Assembly (NCBI GenBank): GCA_022841825.1
Contig: JALHQT010000001.1
Location: 620,001 to 684,000, forward strand
DNA length: 64,000 nucleotides
Source of the DNA: Anaerolineae bacterium
Lineage (GTDB): Bacteria; Chloroflexota; Anaerolineae; Aggregatilineales; Phototrophicaceae
Direction of reading: 5' to 3'
This document shows positions 7,858 to 16,032 of this stretch, piece after piece; position 1 is the stretch's first letter; every line of letters begins with the position of its first letter. The notes under the pieces were generated by a model. The model was not told the origin of the DNA. It did not search any database and saw nothing but the letters and a program-made list of their open reading frames with translations. The position numbers and the translations under genes are program-made.

Positions 7858-8808
7858 TTGCCCAGTATAGTCCACCAGACCACTGGAGTGTACGGTGAAG
7901 TGCGCGCATCCAGCCCACGCCTGATTACCCCCCCCGCGGAAGAAGGTTCTCGCTATCCCTATGCAAGGGTGTGGAGTGGTTTACGCAACGTACTCATAGG
8001 AACGCTCATGATCGCGCTCATCGGGTACGCAGTCAATCTCGTGGTCGCCGCCGAAACCCTTGCTCCACTGGCGCAACTGCATAGCGGCATCGCAATACTT
8101 CCTGGGGTATTGTGGTTCATCTTTGCACGCTTACCGGAGATGCGCGCCGAAATCCCGCGCGTTGGGCTGGCATCAACATTTTGGATCTCGGCGCTGGTTG
8201 CAAATGGCGTCGCCCTTCCATTTTCCAATGGTGTCTTGCAGTTGTCACAATGGCTCCCCGATGCAGACCCTGTCACGAGGATTGTCGGCTACACACTCGG
8301 TGCCGGTGTCGTCCAGGAGATTTGCAAGTACCTGGTAGTTTATTCGCTGACGAGAGAAGCGCGTCTGCAACAGCGCACGGATGCGGTAGCCTACGCGGTT
8401 GCTTCAGCCATGGGATACGCGACAGCCATCAATCTTGTTCAGGCGCTGGTCAGCCCGGCGACACCTGGCTATGCCTCGTTCGACACATTTTCCACCGTCG
8501 CGTTAAGCGTCACTCCGTCTCTCTTGGTTGCGTATGGCATAGCGGAAACACGGCTCGGCAAGGCATCCGCGTTTCTGATGCCGATCATGTTTGCGCTGGC
8601 AGCTTTACTCTACGGAACACTGACAACACTTCGCGGGATATTGACAAACGCCGTACTGACACTACAGGCAGACGCTCAAATCAGCCAACCAAACCCCATC
8701 ATCGATGTCGCGTTGGTGGCGGGTATCGCGACGGTCGTGGCTGTGTCTGTGGCATTTCTCATCAACAATGCTGAACGGCGCGAAGCCGAAGCCGTGGGTG
8801 GGAGGTGA
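7858..8808 (+). CDS. Polytopic membrane protein, PrsW-protease-like
   Basis: About eight membrane helices in 316 residues. It resembles the PrsW family of membrane proteases that cut anti-sigma factors: GAGVVQEICKYLVVY (residues 148-162) stands where PrsW has EExxK, and DAVAYAVASAMGYATAIN (175-192) resembles the PrsW block DGxxYGxxxGxGFA. The first Glu of the pair is Gln153, so activity is doubtful. The longest start is TTG at 7858; GTG at 7900, 12 bases after GGAG, is equally plausible. First of three closely spaced genes (gaps of 3 and -17 bases) ending in a trypsin-fold protein. Family assignment is tentative. Confidence 0.6.
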   Translation: MPSIVHQTTGVYGEVRASSPRLITPPAEEGSRYPYARVWSGLRNVLIGTLMIALIGYAVNLVVAAETLAPLAQLHSGIAILPGVLWFIFARLPEMRAEIPRVGLASTFWISALVANGVALPFSNGVLQLSQWLPDADPVTRIVGYTLGAGVVQEICKYLVVYSLTREARLQQRTDAVAYAVASAMGYATAINLVQALVSPATPGYASFDTFSTVALSVTPSLLVAYGIAETRLGKASAFLMPIMFALAALLYGTLTTLRGILTNAVLTLQADAQISQPNPIIDVALVAGIATVVAVSVAFLINNAERREAEAVGGR

Positions 8809-8811
8809 GTC

Positions 8812-9417
8812 TTGGCAGCAATTGTTGAGATCGGGCAGCAGCAGGATCAGGGCAACCTTCGACAGCGATGGAGCCACTACTTTGTTCTGGCATATGCAGC
8901 AGTAAGCATCATCGTTGCGGTCAATCTGCGGATTTCCGTACTGAATGAAACGCTTCCATACAGCGATGTCGAAACCGGCATTCGTGCTCGCTATCCTGTA
9001 GGGTGGCTGATCGAAACAGGCGAAGATTATGTCTTTCAAGTCCGCAATGTTGGACGTATTGGGTATAAGACATCGATTCAGGTCTCGATACGTCCCGTTT
9101 CATTGAATACTACAACGCGAAATCTGCTGGACGCCCTGTCGTTGAGCCGCGCGCAGACCCTGACCGCCTATCGAGTTCTTGCCATTGAAGACGGGCTGCG
9201 CATTGCGAATGACATTCCAGCAACACGGATGAGATATGTCTTCGTCGATGTATCGCCCGATGCCACGCTCCAGAGAATACCAATTGTGGTCGAGGCGTTC
9301 GACGTGATTGCCATTCAGGAGGGGCAAGCAATCATCATGTCGTTCCTGGCTGACGCTACCACCTTCGAGCAAGAGCGCCCTGCCTTTGAAAGGTTCATCA
9401 ATGAGACAGACTTTTAG
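8812..9417 (+). CDS. Single-span membrane protein of unknown function
   Basis: 201 residues with one N-terminal helix (YFVLAYAAVSIIVAVNLRI, about residues 24-42) and a soluble outer domain with a PsbP/DcrB-like flavour: ARYPVGWLIETGEDYVFQV, SIRPVSLNTT and a late SFLADATTFEQERPAFERF. Such domains occur in secreted stress or lipoprotein families, but I do not recognise the protein. The start is TTG at 8812, settled by a strong GGGAGGTGAG two bases upstream. It is three bases behind the PrsW-like gene, and its last 17 bases overlap the start of the trypsin-fold gene, so the three are translated together. Confidence 0.7.
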   Translation: MAAIVEIGQQQDQGNLRQRWSHYFVLAYAAVSIIVAVNLRISVLNETLPYSDVETGIRARYPVGWLIETGEDYVFQVRNVGRIGYKTSIQVSIRPVSLNTTTRNLLDALSLSRAQTLTAYRVLAIEDGLRIANDIPATRMRYVFVDVSPDATLQRIPIVVEAFDVIAIQEGQAIIMSFLADATTFEQERPAFERFINETDF

Positions 9418-11665
9418 AAGTCTATCATGCGCCCTGCTCTTCCTTCTATCCTTCGGCGCAGCATCATCACTTGGCGCACAGGATGCACAGCCGACACCTT
9501 CCATCTCAACGTCAGAGCTGGACATTGACTTGATTCGCCAGGCAACTGTTTTTGTAATCCAGGCATCGCGCTTCGAAGAGTCGCTCAATATCACTTGTTT
9601 TGGCTCTGGCACACTTGTCAGCCGTGACGGGCTTGTGTTGACCAATGCCCATCATGTCGTCAGCGGTGCAAGCTGTCCTGGCGACGTCATCATTATTGCA
9701 TTGTCAGTAGATCCAAATGCCCCACCCATCCCGCGCTATCGCGCTGAGATCGTTCAAAGCAATCTTGGGTTAGACCTGGCGCTTTTACGGATCAACCGCG
9801 AATACGACGGCAGACTTATTCCTACGGACAGCCTCGCACTGCCTTTCGTTACGGTTGCCGATTCGTCGTCCGTTCAGTTGGACGACACGATTACCCTGGT
9901 CGGTTTTCCGGGGATTGGAAATGACTCGGTACGCGACCAGTCAGGCACGGTGGTCACGTTTATCTCGGAACCAGGCGCAGGTAACCAGGCATGGATGAAA
10001 GCGAGTGTTAACATACCCGCCAGTATGACAGGTGGAGGTGCCTACAATCGCGAAGGGGAACTTGTGGGTATCCCAACGACAGCACCCGTCAATCCAGATC
10101 TGCCCGGTGCGAGCTGTGTTACACTTCAGGATACCAATCGTGATGGCTTCATAAATGACTCGGACATCTGTGTCCCAGTCGGAGGATTAATTAGTACGAT
10201 CCGTCCTTCGCAGTTTGCGACCCCTCTGCTTCGCGCAGCACAGCTAGGAATTAGAATTGACACTCCAAACGATGGATCTGAGCAGATGAATGCTGCATCA
10301 GGATCTCCAACGTTTTCGCGTCTATTCTTCTCGCCATCTGTCAATGAAGCTGGAATGCCTGCTCAGGTGATCCGTTCGCTGCCGCCGGGAAGTAACAGTC
10401 TTTATCTCTTTTTTGACTATGCGAATATGTCTCCTGAGACGGTCTACGAAATTCGCGTCACCACCGATGGCGTTCCCAACGCCACTTTTTCACTGACGCC
10501 TGTCCGCTGGTCCGGTGGGAGTAGAGGACTTTGGTACGTCGGCACAAGCGGGCAACCGATCCCCAACGGTGCCTATGAATTCACAATCGTCGCCAATGGC
10601 ATTCCGGCTGAGACAGCGCGTTTGAACGTGGGAGAAGGCATCGATACCAATCCCCAATTCAGCGACATCATCTTCGGCATTTCCGACAGCGAGGGAAATG
10701 TGTCAGGCAATGGTTACATTTTGCCGGTCGGCAACACTGCCAGCGCCGTGTATATCTACAGACAAATGCAGCCGGAGGTTCCCTGGGCGCAGCTCTGGTA
10801 TTATGAGGGCGTCGAAATTGCCAGGACAGAGCAGCCTTGGACCGATGGAACCAGCGGTGCAAAGACCATCACCATTCAGGACGCAGAGGGGCTGCTGCCG
10901 GGTCAGTATCGCCTTGAACTTTACATCGATGGGCGTTTGGGTGCTACTGCCGACTTCACGCTGGCAGGGGCACCGCAAGGCGCATTGCCGCAGGTATTCA
11001 CCACAGCGCGTTTCGTAAGGGCTGACACCCCTACCAGTGCACTGACAGCACCGCCCAGTAATAACTTTCCGACTGGAGAAGAAAGCATATTTTTCGCCTT
11101 TGACTGGCAGAACCTCTCGCCAGGAACCCCATGGACGGTTCGCTGGCTTGTCGATGACCTGCTCTTTTCCGAAATCACGGCACCCTGGAATCGGAGTCCG
11201 AGTGGGAATGGTTATGTGATCGGGATCAGCAACCCATCTGGATTGCCCGATGGAACATACTCTGTCGAGATTTCTCTGGGAGCACTACGCCTCAGCCGCA
11301 CCGAAGCGCGTGTTGGGATAGGTCAGTTGCCGATTGACCCATTCGCCCAGAGTGATGGCGTGCGACTACGCGGGAGAATACTGGACGTCCAAACCTCGCA
11401 GGGAATTGAAGGGGTCTCCTTCATCCTCATCAATGAGCTGTTCTCGGTCGCCGACTTCCTTGGACGCTATGACCAATCAATGGTCACCGCGCTGGCGATT
11501 ACAGATCGTGAAGGCAGGTTTGAGATTGACCGCCCATTGTCCTTCGAGACCCCCTATAGCGTTCTGATAGTCGCAGACGGGTATCTGCCCATTCAAGCCG
11601 ATGGCTTCACACTCGACCCTGAAGACCTTCCGATTGACCTGACCATCTACTTATCGCGTGGATAG
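9401..11665 (+). CDS. Secreted trypsin-fold (S1) protein with three repeat domains; nucleophile Ser replaced by Thr
   Basis: 754 residues. Signal peptide (ALLFLLSFGAASSLGAQ), then an S1 domain: His84 in VLTNAHHVV, Asp125 in GLDLALLRI, and ASMTGGGAYNREGE where HtrA-type proteases have GNSGGP. Thr210 therefore aligns with the catalytic Ser; Ser208 is two residues earlier. Next comes a calcium-loop-like segment DTNRDGFINDSD (244-255), then three similar beta domains of about 105 residues (each containing a W- or F-rich strand, PxxSGxxG and LPDGxYxxEI), and a carboxypeptidase-regulatory-like domain at the C-terminus (GRILDVQTSQGIEGVSF, TDREGRFEI). The ATG at 9401 puts the signal peptide at the N-terminus. 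Either a Thr-dependent protease or an inactive binding protein. Confidence 0.85.
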   Translation: MRQTFRSLSCALLFLLSFGAASSLGAQDAQPTPSISTSELDIDLIRQATVFVIQASRFEESLNITCFGSGTLVSRDGLVLTNAHHVVSGASCPGDVIIIALSVDPNAPPIPRYRAEIVQSNLGLDLALLRINREYDGRLIPTDSLALPFVTVADSSSVQLDDTITLVGFPGIGNDSVRDQSGTVVTFISEPGAGNQAWMKASVNIPASMTGGGAYNREGELVGIPTTAPVNPDLPGASCVTLQDTNRDGFINDSDICVPVGGLISTIRPSQFATPLLRAAQLGIRIDTPNDGSEQMNAASGSPTFSRLFFSPSVNEAGMPAQVIRSLPPGSNSLYLFFDYANMSPETVYEIRVTTDGVPNATFSLTPVRWSGGSRGLWYVGTSGQPIPNGAYEFTIVANGIPAETARLNVGEGIDTNPQFSDIIFGISDSEGNVSGNGYILPVGNTASAVYIYRQMQPEVPWAQLWYYEGVEIARTEQPWTDGTSGAKTITIQDAEGLLPGQYRLELYIDGRLGATADFTLAGAPQGALPQVFTTARFVRADTPTSALTAPPSNNFPTGEESIFFAFDWQNLSPGTPWTVRWLVDDLLFSEITAPWNRSPSGNGYVIGISNPSGLPDGTYSVEISLGALRLSRTEARVGIGQLPIDPFAQSDGVRLRGRILDVQTSQGIEGVSFILINELFSVADFLGRYDQSMVTALAITDREGRFEIDRPLSFETPYSVLIVADGYLPIQADGFTLDPEDLPIDLTIYLSRG

Positions 11666-11673
11666 AAAGTCCC

Positions 11674-12456
11674 ATGACAGCGAAAAAACGCCTTGATATG
11701 CTCGTGATAGAGCGGGGTCTCGCTCCCAGTCGTGAGAAGGCAAGAGCAATGATCATGGCTGGCGAAATCTTCGTGGATGGCAACATCGTGGACAAAGCGG
11801 GAATGCCGATCGCGGAGACAGCCGCCATTGCCGCGACCGAAAAGCCGCGCTTTGTAAGCCGAGGGGGACAGAAGCTTGCTGCCGCACTGCAAGCCTTTCC
11901 GGTAGCTGTTGAGCAGCGAATCTGCGCGGATATTGGTGCGAGCACCGGAGGCTTCACGGATTGCCTCCTCCAGCATGGCGCGGCGCGCGTCTACGCCATT
12001 GATGTCGGCTATGGGCAGATGGCACTGCCCTTACGGGACGATCCTCGCGTCATCCTCATGGAGCGCACCAATGCGCGTTTCGTCGAGCAATTGCCTGAGC
12101 CAATCGAACTTGTAGTGATAGATGCCTCATTCATCTCATTGCGATTGCTCCTTCCACGAGCAGTCTCCTGGCTCACCAGCAACGGGGACATCCTGGCGCT
12201 CATCAAACCGCAGTTTGAAGCCGGGCAGCGCGACGTCGGAAAAGGCGGCGTCGTCCGCAACGGTAATGTTCATCGCCGCGTACTGTACGAGACGTTAGAG
12301 TTCACGCGGACCATCAACCTTAAGTCAGAAGGCCTCATTCGATCTCCGCTAAAGGGTCCGGCAGGAAACATCGAGTTCCTCGTGTGGTTGCGCATCAGCG
12401 CGGATGGAGAATTCCCCGCCATAGACAGCATGATAGATCTGGTTATGCTGCCGTGA
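11674..12456 (+). CDS. tlyA: TlyA family rRNA 2'-O-methyltransferase
   Basis: 260 residues. N-terminal S4 RNA-binding domain (RLDMLVIERGLAPSREKA...IMAGEIFVDG), linker with KPRFVSRGGQKL, then a Rossmann methyltransferase domain with the SAM motif ADIGASTGGFTDCLL and KPQFEAG. These are signatures of TlyA, which methylates ribose on rRNA in both ribosomal subunits (cytidine-2'-O); older annotations call it hemolysin A. It starts nine bases after the trypsin-fold gene and its stop overlaps a GTG of the next glycosyltransferase frame, so it may share the upstream transcript. Confidence 0.95.
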   Translation: MTAKKRLDMLVIERGLAPSREKARAMIMAGEIFVDGNIVDKAGMPIAETAAIAATEKPRFVSRGGQKLAAALQAFPVAVEQRICADIGASTGGFTDCLLQHGAARVYAIDVGYGQMALPLRDDPRVILMERTNARFVEQLPEPIELVVIDASFISLRLLLPRAVSWLTSNGDILALIKPQFEAGQRDVGKGGVVRNGNVHRRVLYETLEFTRTINLKSEGLIRSPLKGPAGNIEFLVWLRISADGEFPAIDSMIDLVMLP

Positions 12457-12509
12457 GTGACCGTACGCGCTTCTCCACGTCAGAAGCACCTGGGCGCATC
12501 GAGGCAACA

Positions 12510-13625
12510 ATGCCCAGAGTCCTCCATGTCGTGCACGACTTCGGCGACAACAGCGTAACGGGAATCGTCTGCAATATCGTGCAGCACCGCCAATCTCAAC
12601 GCATAGAGTTCCACGTTGGCGCGGTGACCAGCAACGATGCACGCAGTGTTGATCTGCGCGAAGTGGGTGCCGAGACAGCCGAGTTCTTCCAGGGAAATTC
12701 GATTTCAAAGGCGATACGTAACTACGTCTGTGAGCACAATATTGACCTGGTACACAGCCATAGCCCGCGCACCGCAGTGCTCACATACCTGGCACTTCGC
12801 CCACTGAGGCACATCCCACACATCCAGACCCGACATCTTCTTACGACACCAGGCTCGCGCCGTTTCGGTATCATTTACACAGTGGTTGACCGCATCAGCT
12901 TACTCATGAGCGATTTCGTCATTCCCGTGAGTCGGACCATGGGTGACCAGATTCGCACGCTGCCGGGCATCAAATCGCAGCGGGTGCGCCCTATCCAGAA
13001 TGGTGTCGATACGCTGCGGTTCCATGTACCCGAACATCGTGATGCGACACGAAACGAGTTGGGGATTGGTCGGGAAGAAGCCGTCCTGATTTTTATTGGG
13101 CGGATCGAAGTGATGAAGAGGATAGATGTACTGCTCTCTGCATTCGCTGAACTCTGTCCAGATTTTCCACAAGCGCGCCTGCTGATTGCGGGCAATGGAT
13201 CGCTGATGCAAAAACTGGTCCTTATGACGGACAACTTAGGTATCGCAAACCACGTATCATGGCTGGGTTTCAGACGTGACGTACCAAAGCTATTGGCAGC
13301 GTCTGACATTTATGTCCAGCCATCAAGCAACGAAGGCTTGTCGTTAAGTATTCTCGAAGCCATGGCGGCTGGCAACACGATTGTCAGCACGGACGTCGGA
13401 GCCGCCCGTGAAATGTTGGAGCATGGAACCAGCGGCTTGATTGTCCCCCCAAACGACACCAGCGCCCTTTCGTCTGCCCTTCGCGCTGTACTTTCGGATA
13501 AGGCTAAGGCGGCGACGCTGGCGCAAGCTGCGCGCGAGAGGGTTATCAATAGCTTCAGCATTGAGAAGATGGCGGACGCCTATCACCACCTTTACCAGGA
13601 TGTGCTGCATGAGCAACGGAAATAA
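12510..13625 (+). CDS. Glycosyltransferase family 4
   Basis: GT-B-fold glycosyltransferase of about 371 residues. Seen: the N-terminal start of the acceptor domain (PRVLHVVHDFGDNSVTGI), VHSHSPRTAVL, then the donor domain with IQNGVDTLRFHVP, LIFIGRIEVMKRIDVLL and the nucleotide-sugar motif SSNEGLSLSILEAMAAG. The ATG at 12510 is chosen because GAGG stands five bases before it; the alternative GTG at 12453 overlaps the TlyA stop codon (GTGA) and would add 19 residues. It is followed three bases later by a family 2 glycosyltransferase. The sugar and acceptor are unknown; probably exopolysaccharide or cell-surface glycan. Confidence 0.9.
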   Translation: MPRVLHVVHDFGDNSVTGIVCNIVQHRQSQRIEFHVGAVTSNDARSVDLREVGAETAEFFQGNSISKAIRNYVCEHNIDLVHSHSPRTAVLTYLALRPLRHIPHIQTRHLLTTPGSRRFGIIYTVVDRISLLMSDFVIPVSRTMGDQIRTLPGIKSQRVRPIQNGVDTLRFHVPEHRDATRNELGIGREEAVLIFIGRIEVMKRIDVLLSAFAELCPDFPQARLLIAGNGSLMQKLVLMTDNLGIANHVSWLGFRRDVPKLLAASDIYVQPSSNEGLSLSILEAMAAGNTIVSTDVGAAREMLEHGTSGLIVPPNDTSALSSALRAVLSDKAKAATLAQAARERVINSFSIEKMADAYHHLYQDVLHEQRK

Positions 13626-13628
13626 TCC

Positions 13629-14600
13629 ATGATCGAGAGTAACCCTACCGTCACGATCGGTTTGCCCGTTTTCAATGGCATGCCATTCATCAAGGACACG
13701 CTCGAATGTATGCTGGAGCAAACCTACCGCGACTTTGAGTTTGTGATTATGGACAACGACTCCACTGATGGCACGTCCGCCGTTTGCGAGCGGTACGCAC
13801 GTCTGGACTCGCGTATTCGCTACTTTCGCAACACGACCAACATCGGCATGGCTCCCAATTTCAACAAGGCGATAGAACGCGCACGAGGGCGATACTTCAC
13901 CTACACCGCAGCCGACGATCTCTACCATCCCCAGTTCCTTGAAAAGATCGTACATGCGCTGGAAAGCAGCCCTCAAGCATCACTGGGCTTCTCCAACACA
14001 AAGTTCATTGACCATAAAGGGGCTGAGATTCCGACAAACCGCATTCGGTTCAATGGGTTCAACTGGGAATATATCGACGATTTTGGCAGCCAAATCACCT
14101 TTGAAGCCAACGATCCCGATGATCGGCAGTTGGAGTCACCGCGTCCCGATGTTCGCTTCAGCCAGTTCGTCCGCCGCTCGCGCGCGGGTTTCGAGTTATA
14201 CGGACTCGTGAGAACGGATATCCTGCGCTCGACGCGCCTCCTGGAAGGCTACTTTTCGTCTGACAAGACACTTCTGGCAGAACTTGCGCTGCGCGGTACG
14301 TTCGTCAAAGTGGCGGATGACCTGTACTACCGTCGCATTCACAGTGATCAGATCTCTGCGGTGAAAGATGCGGACGTACGGGATCAGGTTCAGGAGGTCG
14401 CAAAGTACACCAAAAAAGCGCTGCGTTTTCCCCAACAGCAGCTTCTCGCCGGGCTGATTCGCGCCGTTGGTGACGCTGAAATGACACTCGCTCAGAAGCT
14501 GAATTGCTACCTGGCAATTGGACGCTGGGCAATGCAGCCCAGGAAGATCGCCATTTATCTGCGGCAGTATGGCGCGAACATTGTGCGCCGCATACGGTAA
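13629..14600 (+). CDS. Glycosyltransferase family 2
   Basis: GT-A-fold transferase of 323 residues. Seen: TIGLPVFNGMPFIKDTLECM at residues 9-28, the nucleotide-binding EFVIMDNDSTDGT, and the metal-binding motif YTAADDLYHP (DxD variant ADD). The C-terminal half holds a helix-rich extension ending in a basic tail. It lies three bases after the family 4 glycosyltransferase and is clearly cotranscribed; tail-to-tail with a third glycosyltransferase only six bases away. No membrane helix, so it probably acts at the inner face of the membrane. Confidence 0.92.
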   Translation: MIESNPTVTIGLPVFNGMPFIKDTLECMLEQTYRDFEFVIMDNDSTDGTSAVCERYARLDSRIRYFRNTTNIGMAPNFNKAIERARGRYFTYTAADDLYHPQFLEKIVHALESSPQASLGFSNTKFIDHKGAEIPTNRIRFNGFNWEYIDDFGSQITFEANDPDDRQLESPRPDVRFSQFVRRSRAGFELYGLVRTDILRSTRLLEGYFSSDKTLLAELALRGTFVKVADDLYYRRIHSDQISAVKDADVRDQVQEVAKYTKKALRFPQQQLLAGLIRAVGDAEMTLAQKLNCYLAIGRWAMQPRKIAIYLRQYGANIVRRIR

Positions 14601-14606
14601 GCAAAG

Positions 14607-15893
14607 CTACTGTTCACTGTGGGTCCACGAAATGGTGGGTTTGTCCACATGATCCTGCACCAAAGCAGCTTCGTAGAAACCCGCAGCCCATTCGCCTCTG
14701 GTTGCCCAGCAATAATGTTCGTACACCCATTGACGTGCCAGTACCCCTTTGGAATGCGCAATCGCGGGATTCGCTGCAAGCTGCCCTAACACCACAGCCA
14801 TCGCGTCGATGGCACCTTGCGGCGTGTCGGGTTGTACCTTAAAACTGAACTTACCATCAACCAGAACCTTAGGTCCGCCCACATCCAGACAGATAACCGG
14901 ACACCCCGCTGCCTGTGCCTCCAGAATGACCATGCCGCCCGACTCATGCAGACTGGGATGGAGCAGGACATCGGCTTCGCTAAACGCCCGTAGAACCGTG
15001 CTGCGAGGCACTGCACCCCAGAACTTGACCTGATGAGAAATTCCTAGCTCGCGGGCAAGTGCTTCAAGCATACGCAAATCCGGACCTTCTCCGATGATGA
15101 CATATTCCGCATTTGAGTACTCTCTGGCGACCCGCGCAAATGCCCGTAGCCCAAGGTGAAACCCTTTCCAATGGAGCAAACGCCCCACGCTCATCACCCG
15201 CAGACCTGCGTGCTGCTCCTTCGTCGGAAGCTGACTCAGCAGTGCATAATCCTGCTCAGAGAGCGCAATATTGGACATCACCTGTACATGCTTTGCACCC
15301 AGCCTTTCGATCTCAGCCGCAGTTTCGGGCGTAGTACCGAATGCCGCCTTCGCGTTCCTTGCGCTCGCCCTTACAATCGGGCGCAAGCGTCCAACAAAGC
15401 GACCAACATCGCGCAGCATCTCATACCATCGCCCGAATAGAGTGTAGGTGCCCGCGAACGACGACGGCGTACTCTCGCCTCCTCCGACCGGTCCCCAGAC
15501 GAAATTGATCGGAAGCCGTGCAAGATGACTTCCCGACCAGAATTGGGCGTAGGTGAGGTGATGAACAATGTCAAAGCCCACCCTGGCATGGAGCTTTTTT
15601 GCCACCCCATAAATACCCCATTGCCAAAGGTTATAGTGCAAGCGCTCTCCGCGCTGCCCCCTACGCCAGAAAACCAGCCACTGAGGAAGGCGATAGAACA
15701 CCCAGTGAACATTGGGCAGAGGGTTATCGTGCAGATAGATTTCAATGGACTCTCGGTTTTCCTGTGCTGTAAATGCCCAAACCTCATGATAGCGGCTCAT
15801 CTCGCAAACCCAGGTCCATCCTACCTGGTGCTCCGAGCCTCTTTGGGGGTCACACGCATAAACAGAAGCCAGGACCTTGAGGCGTAGATGCAT
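14607..15893 (-). CDS. Glycosyltransferase family 4
   Basis: 428-residue GT-B enzyme. Seen: the N-terminal LASVYACDPQRGSEHQVGW, typical of a glycosyltransferase subfamily that binds its acceptor with GSE, then FVWGPVGGGESTP, and the donor domain with SVGRLLHWKGFHLGLRAF, LHPSLHESGGMVILEAQAAG. It is convergent with the GT2 gene and separated from the beta-helix gene by about 140 bases. Probably part of the same surface-glycan set as the two preceding genes, but on its own transcript. The donor sugar is unknown. Confidence 0.9.
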   Translation of the reverse strand: MHLRLKVLASVYACDPQRGSEHQVGWTWVCEMSRYHEVWAFTAQENRESIEIYLHDNPLPNVHWVFYRLPQWLVFWRRGQRGERLHYNLWQWGIYGVAKKLHARVGFDIVHHLTYAQFWSGSHLARLPINFVWGPVGGGESTPSSFAGTYTLFGRWYEMLRDVGRFVGRLRPIVRASARNAKAAFGTTPETAAEIERLGAKHVQVMSNIALSEQDYALLSQLPTKEQHAGLRVMSVGRLLHWKGFHLGLRAFARVAREYSNAEYVIIGEGPDLRMLEALARELGISHQVKFWGAVPRSTVLRAFSEADVLLHPSLHESGGMVILEAQAAGCPVICLDVGGPKVLVDGKFSFKVQPDTPQGAIDAMAVVLGQLAANPAIAHSKGVLARQWVYEHYCWATRGEWAAGFYEAALVQDHVDKPTISWTHSEQ

Positions 15894-16032
15894 TCAGTCC
15901 CTCATCGTAAACACAGAACCTTCACATACAATCTTAGTCTACATCGGGCTGAACACGACAGATGATAAAGTGGCTGGGTAAAGCAACACACGGTGTCACC
16001 GTCTTTTCCGGGCAATGTAGAAAGGTCTAGAC

